Part shown: positions 7,640 to 9,852 of the stretch, piece by piece
Layout of the letters: every line of letters starts with the position of its first letter
How positions within the stretch are numbered: position 1 is the stretch's first letter
DNA from: Holosporales bacterium
Lineage (GTDB): Bacteria > Pseudomonadota > Alphaproteobacteria > UBA3830 > JAIRMZ01
Direction of reading: 5' to 3'
Assembly: GCA_031255325.1 (NCBI GenBank)
Contig: JAIRST010000034.1
Coordinates: 1 to 9,852 of the forward strand
Length of the DNA: 9,852 nt
The notes under the pieces: model-generated
What the model was told of the DNA's origin: nothing
The model's input: the letters and a program-made list of their open reading frames with translations, nothing else
The model's database searches: none
Program-made: the position numbers and the translations under genes

Positions 7640-7995
7640 TTTTTCAATAGGGCGCAGGCCAAAAGTGTAAGAATCTCATTTCCTATTAAAGGGGAGACCT
7701 TCAATAAAACATTGTAGATACCTGCTTATTACAAGAAATATTATATACTTGAATTTCTGAAAAAGGAATTTGCCTTTTGTCTATCGTTGGTGTAAATTTT
7801 ATAAAATGTTGTTTAAGATTTTGGCAATCTTTCTTTGAGTTAATGATTAAGTAAATGCTTTTAAAAAGCGTATCAAATCTTAAAGCAAGCATTTTTTAAA
7901 CATATCCTTTTTTTCTTACGGATATTTCTAGTTTTTTTGAATTCATTTCATGGCACATTATTCTTTTGGTTTTATCGCTGAATGAGGAGTTTTTG
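7640..7995. other. AT-rich intergenic region between tadA and the permease
   Basis: This 356-base gap separates divergent tadA and the permease gene. On the minus strand 7892-7701 is an ORF of 63 codons (beginning MLALRFDTLFKSIYLII) with a loosely placed AAGGA 12 bases upstream. It has no recognisable motif and I do not call it a gene. Weak hairpins are present: AAAAGG/CCTTTT (7761-7766 with 7773-7778), the near-palindrome GCTTTTAAAAAGC (from 7857) and ATATCC/GGATAT (about 7902-7925). None looks like a proper intrinsic terminator. The permease promoter lies at the right end and is listed separately. Confidence 0.5.
7937..7964 (+). promoter_or_regulatory. candidate promoter for the aromatic amino-acid permease
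   Basis: TTGAAT (7937-7942) and TATTCT (7959-7964) are separated by 16 bases, each with two mismatches from the sigma70 consensus. Predicted transcription start is near 7971, about 25 bases before the ATG at 7996, which leaves room for the ribosome binding site GAGGAG (7984-7989). Confidence 0.4.
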
Positions 7996-9174
7996 ATGAA
8001 AAAATCGCTAAGTGCTGCTTTTATGCTGGCTGGTACAGCAATTGGCTCGGGGATGATTTCATTACCCATAGTACTGTCGCGCATGGGGATACTGCCTGCC
8101 TTAGGGTTAATAGGCGCATGTGCTGTTGTAACCTACTTTTCTGCTCTTGTGAGAGCAGAGCTTAATTTACAGTCTCACTGTGCTTTCACATTAGAAGATG
8201 TTGGGTTAAAATTCTCTGGTAAAATAGCGGCTTTAATAGGCAACGTAAGCTTAAAACTGCTACAGTTTTCTTTACTTTCAGCTTATATTTTCGGCTTGAA
8301 TTCCCTTTTATCAGAGAAGGGTGTATGTTCAAAGGGCGTTGTTTCTACATCAATTCTAATATTACTAGCCTTTTCTTCTGACAAAATTATCAACTTAAAT
8401 CATAAATTATTTATTCTTCTTCTGACGGCCATATTTATTTCTATATTTGGTATGGTTTTAAATACGGGTTTTAGGCTACCTTCCGAAGAATCTCACCCCT
8501 TCCTCTTATCAAAGATAGGCATTATTTTACCGACATTATTTACCTCTTTTGGATTCCAAGGCTCGCTCCACTCTTTGACAAAGTTCTGTAACAATGATGC
8601 AAAAATGATAAAAACGGCCTGCTTTTGGGGAAGTCTTATTCCTGCCATTACTTACACGGCCTGGACTTTGAGTGTTATATCGTTGGTCTTTATAGCGCAG
8701 CCTGATTTGTTCTATAAAATGGCAACAGATGGCATAGAGATTCATGAGTTAATAGAGGCTATTTGCAATGTTTCGGGGGTTGAAAGTGTAAAAATTATTA
8801 CTTTTATTATTTCTGTATTAGCCATCGTGACATCCGTGGTCGGTGTCGGTATAGCATTAGCTGAAGATTTGGAAAGGGGCTTTGAACGTGCTCAAATGCG
8901 CTTGGACAAAGGCTTTAGAAGAGGAGTCGCTTCTATTATTGCGGTACTTCCTGCCACTTTTGTGGCAACTGTCGTTCCTTCAGCCTTTGTAAAAGTTCTC
9001 AGCTTTGCAGGAATGGTTCTTGCTGTCATCGCTATATTTTTGCCCTGTTTTTTGTTCTTAAAAATAAAAAAAGCGCCGAAATTTAACCTTCTTAAAAGGC
9101 CGTCCCTTATATGGTTTATCATTGCTTTCGGTGTATTCGTGGTCTTGTGCGAACTGATAAGTTTATTTGACTGA
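7996..9174 (+). CDS. aromatic amino-acid permease (TyrP/Mtr/TnaB family)
   Basis: Inner-membrane transporter of 392 residues in the hydroxy/aromatic amino-acid permease (HAAAP) family, which imports tyrosine or tryptophan with protons. The start at 7996 is chosen because GAGGAG lies 6 bases upstream; the frame is open 10 codons further (from TTG 7966) but that would place the ribosome binding site inside the gene. The N terminus MKKSLSAAFMLAGTAIGSGM followed by ISLP is the family hallmark, and the sequence shows about eleven hydrophobic segments. SFGFQGSLHSLTKFCNND in the middle corresponds to the conserved G-F-x-x-x-x-P-S-L loop of TyrP and Mtr, here with H in place of the usual P. LAEDLERGF is the conserved late cytoplasmic loop. 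Which aromatic amino acid is carried cannot be read from the sequence. Related genes are frequent in chlamydiae and other intracellular bacteria that take amino acids from a host. It stands alone with its own likely promoter; no clear terminator follows. Confidence 0.9.
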   Translation: MKKSLSAAFMLAGTAIGSGMISLPIVLSRMGILPALGLIGACAVVTYFSALVRAELNLQSHCAFTLEDVGLKFSGKIAALIGNVSLKLLQFSLLSAYIFGLNSLLSEKGVCSKGVVSTSILILLAFSSDKIINLNHKLFILLLTAIFISIFGMVLNTGFRLPSEESHPFLLSKIGIILPTLFTSFGFQGSLHSLTKFCNNDAKMIKTACFWGSLIPAITYTAWTLSVISLVFIAQPDLFYKMATDGIEIHELIEAICNVSGVESVKIITFIISVLAIVTSVVGVGIALAEDLERGFERAQMRLDKGFRRGVASIIAVLPATFVATVVPSAFVKVLSFAGMVLAVIAIFLPCFLFLKIKKAPKFNLLKRPSLIWFIIAFGVFVVLCELISLFD

Positions 9175-9185
9175 ACTGTAAATTT

Positions 9186-9216
9186 TTGCATCAGCTACTG
9201 CTATACTCGCTATAAT
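9186..9216 (+). promoter_or_regulatory. candidate promoter before the structured leader
   Basis: A perfect -10 box TATAAT (9211-9216) follows TTGCAT (9186-9191) at a rather long 19-base spacing. An overlapping extended -10, TGCTATACT (9199-9207), could also serve. Either would start transcription between about 9213 and 9224, giving a leader of about 205-215 bases in front of the PurC-like gene, or a separate small RNA. Confidence 0.35.
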
Positions 9217-9238
9217 GCTGGAGCGATGCAGCTGCTGG

Positions 9239-9303
9239 ATGTCGTAGTTCTTCAAACCGGAAATAACGCGGAGGAACAGAGGACGTAAACCCTATATAGG
9301 GTT
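9239..9303 (+). ncRNA. candidate structured RNA or leader element
   Basis: Bases 9239-9243 (ATGTC) can pair with 9282-9286 (GACGT), and 9247-9253 (GTTCTTC) with 9271-9277 (GAGGAAC), each helix with one G-U or U-G wobble. They are separated by a small internal loop and close a 17-base apical loop. One base later is a perfect 16-bp palindrome, AACCCTATATAGGGTT (9288-9303), able to form a second hairpin. A TATAAT box sits just upstream and the PurC-like gene starts 126 bases downstream. It matches no RNA family I know by eye. Alternatively the same bases encode a 20-residue micro-ORF (ATG 9226 to TAA 9288). Confidence 0.25.
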
Positions 9304-9353
9304 CAATACTTTTCTCTATTTTTGTGATAACCTCTCTTTTGCTTTTACGCTTC

Positions 9354-9374
9354 ATAGTACCGTATAGGTATTAT
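9354..9374 (+). promoter_or_regulatory. inverted repeat before the PurC-like gene
   Basis: ATAGTACC (9354-9361) and GGTATTAT (9367-9374) form inverted 8-base arms around GTATA, paired throughout as RNA if one G-U is allowed. The right arm contains TATTAT, one mismatch from a -10 box, although no matching -35 is visible. It may be an operator overlapping a weak promoter, or a leader hairpin. It lies 54 bases before the ATG. Confidence 0.3.
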
Positions 9375-9428
9375 CGTGAATCAGTGCCTTATAAAGAGGC
9401 GCTAAGGAGCCATTTTCCAGGAGACTAG

Positions 9429-9852
9429 ATGAGGACAATACGCTGTAAAGTATTCGAAGACGACCGAAAGATTTGCTATGTTTCAGAAACAGCGGGCCTT
9501 ATCGTTCAGTATTTCAAAGATCCGGCAAATGCTTATGAAGAGGCCTCTGGCAGCGGAGCATTAGATAGTCGCATTTCAGGATACTTAATGGAGTGTCTTA
9601 ATCAAATGAAAATCGGGACACATTTTGTACGGCGTTTGAATATGCGCGAATTGCTTGTGCAGGAAGTTGAGCCTGTGCCCGTTTCTGTTGTATCGCACAC
9701 TGTTGCCTCAAAGAATCTGGCAGATCGACTGGGAATAGAGGAAGGAATAACGCTATCCCGTCCTTTGTTGGAATTTTACTATCATCCGAACAGATCCAAT
9801 GGTCAGTGCCCCGTTCTTATCGGGGAGGATCATATTCGTAGTTTTTCTTGGA
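9429..9852 (+). CDS. PurC (SAICAR synthetase) family protein with altered active site, N-terminal part
   Basis: The first 141 codons of a gene that runs off the window. The start at 9429 has a strong AGGAG (9419-9423) 5 bases upstream. Similarity to PurC, which makes SAICAR from CAIR, aspartate and ATP in purine synthesis, is clear from VQYFKD (26-31), THFVRRLNMRELLVQEVE (64-81), RLGIEEG (100-106) and LEFYY (114-118). Compared from memory with E. coli PurC, several substrate-binding positions differ. The ATP-loop G-K-A-K is D-D-R-K (11-14). A segment after VQYFKD that carries K-G or G-K-G residues is shortened. The R-N-x-A-A-G-S motif is H-T-V-A-S-K-N (90-96), losing the Arg and Ser that contact the substrate. 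K-N-D-A-x-x-D-P is replaced by P-N-R-S-N-G-Q-C-P (120-128). The fold is therefore PurC, but normal catalysis is doubtful; I leave the symbol blank. It is preceded by a structured leader region. Confidence 0.8.
   Translation, partial: MRTIRCKVFEDDRKICYVSETAGLIVQYFKDPANAYEEASGSGALDSRISGYLMECLNQMKIGTHFVRRLNMRELLVQEVEPVPVSVVSHTVASKNLADRLGIEEGITLSRPLLEFYYHPNRSNGQCPVLIGEDHIRSFSW

Noticed and set aside
7701..7892. Minus-strand 63-codon ORF between tadA and the permease
   Set aside because: Poorly spaced ribosome site, no motif, AT-driven composition, and no context that supports a gene; kept only as a note in the intergenic entry.
9217..9300. SRP (4.5S) RNA, RNase P RNA or a tRNA in the leader before the PurC-like gene
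   Set aside because: The conserved SRP tip (GGTCCGGAAGGAAGCAGCC-like), the RNase P GAGGAAAGTCC start and a tRNA cloverleaf with a GGTTCRA T-arm are all absent; local resemblances are short and in the wrong arrangement.

Overview
The window looks like part of the chromosome of an alphaproteobacterium, probably host-associated or intracellular (a Holosporales-like lineage is my best guess). The evidence is the style of RseP, GltX and ComEC, a heteroaromatic amino-acid permease of the kind found in chlamydiae and other intracellular bacteria, an MHS-family transporter, a decayed secreted protein, and a PurC homologue that has lost key residues. The organism assignment is inference. I see no rRNA, recognisable tRNA, insertion sequence, CRISPR array or phage gene.

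Layout. 1-452 (+): C-terminal end of an MHS/ProP-like major facilitator transporter. 481-508: a good sigma70-type promoter whose -35 box overlaps a short inverted repeat. 540-1938 (+): a broken gene for a secreted protein with an HExxH zinc-metalloprotease-type motif; at least three frame disruptions separate its signal peptide from its C-terminal part. 2101-2196: a tiny ORF interrupted by TAG. 2191-4995 (-): a compact operon gltX, a small one-helix membrane protein, and rseP. 5064-7259 (+): comEC, divergent from gltX and overlapping convergent tadA (7163-7639, -) by 97 bp. 7640-7995: AT-rich gap with a doubtful minus-strand ORF and the permease promoter. 7996-9174 (+): aromatic amino-acid permease. 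9175-9428: a leader-like region with a -10 box, a predicted long stem-loop, a perfect 16-bp palindrome and a second inverted repeat. 9429 to the window end (+): N-terminal 141 codons of a PurC (SAICAR synthetase) family protein.

How the genes relate. GltX and TadA serve translation (Glu-tRNA charging; A34-to-I34 editing of tRNA-Arg). RseP is an inner-membrane site-2 protease for envelope stress signalling. ComEC is the inner-membrane DNA channel. The two transporters import organic solutes and aromatic amino acids, fitting a scavenging lifestyle. No single pathway unites the window; it reads as rearranged housekeeping chromosome with decaying accessory genes. The best leads are the broken HExxH secreted protein, the PurC-like protein with substituted active-site positions, and the structured intergenic region before it.
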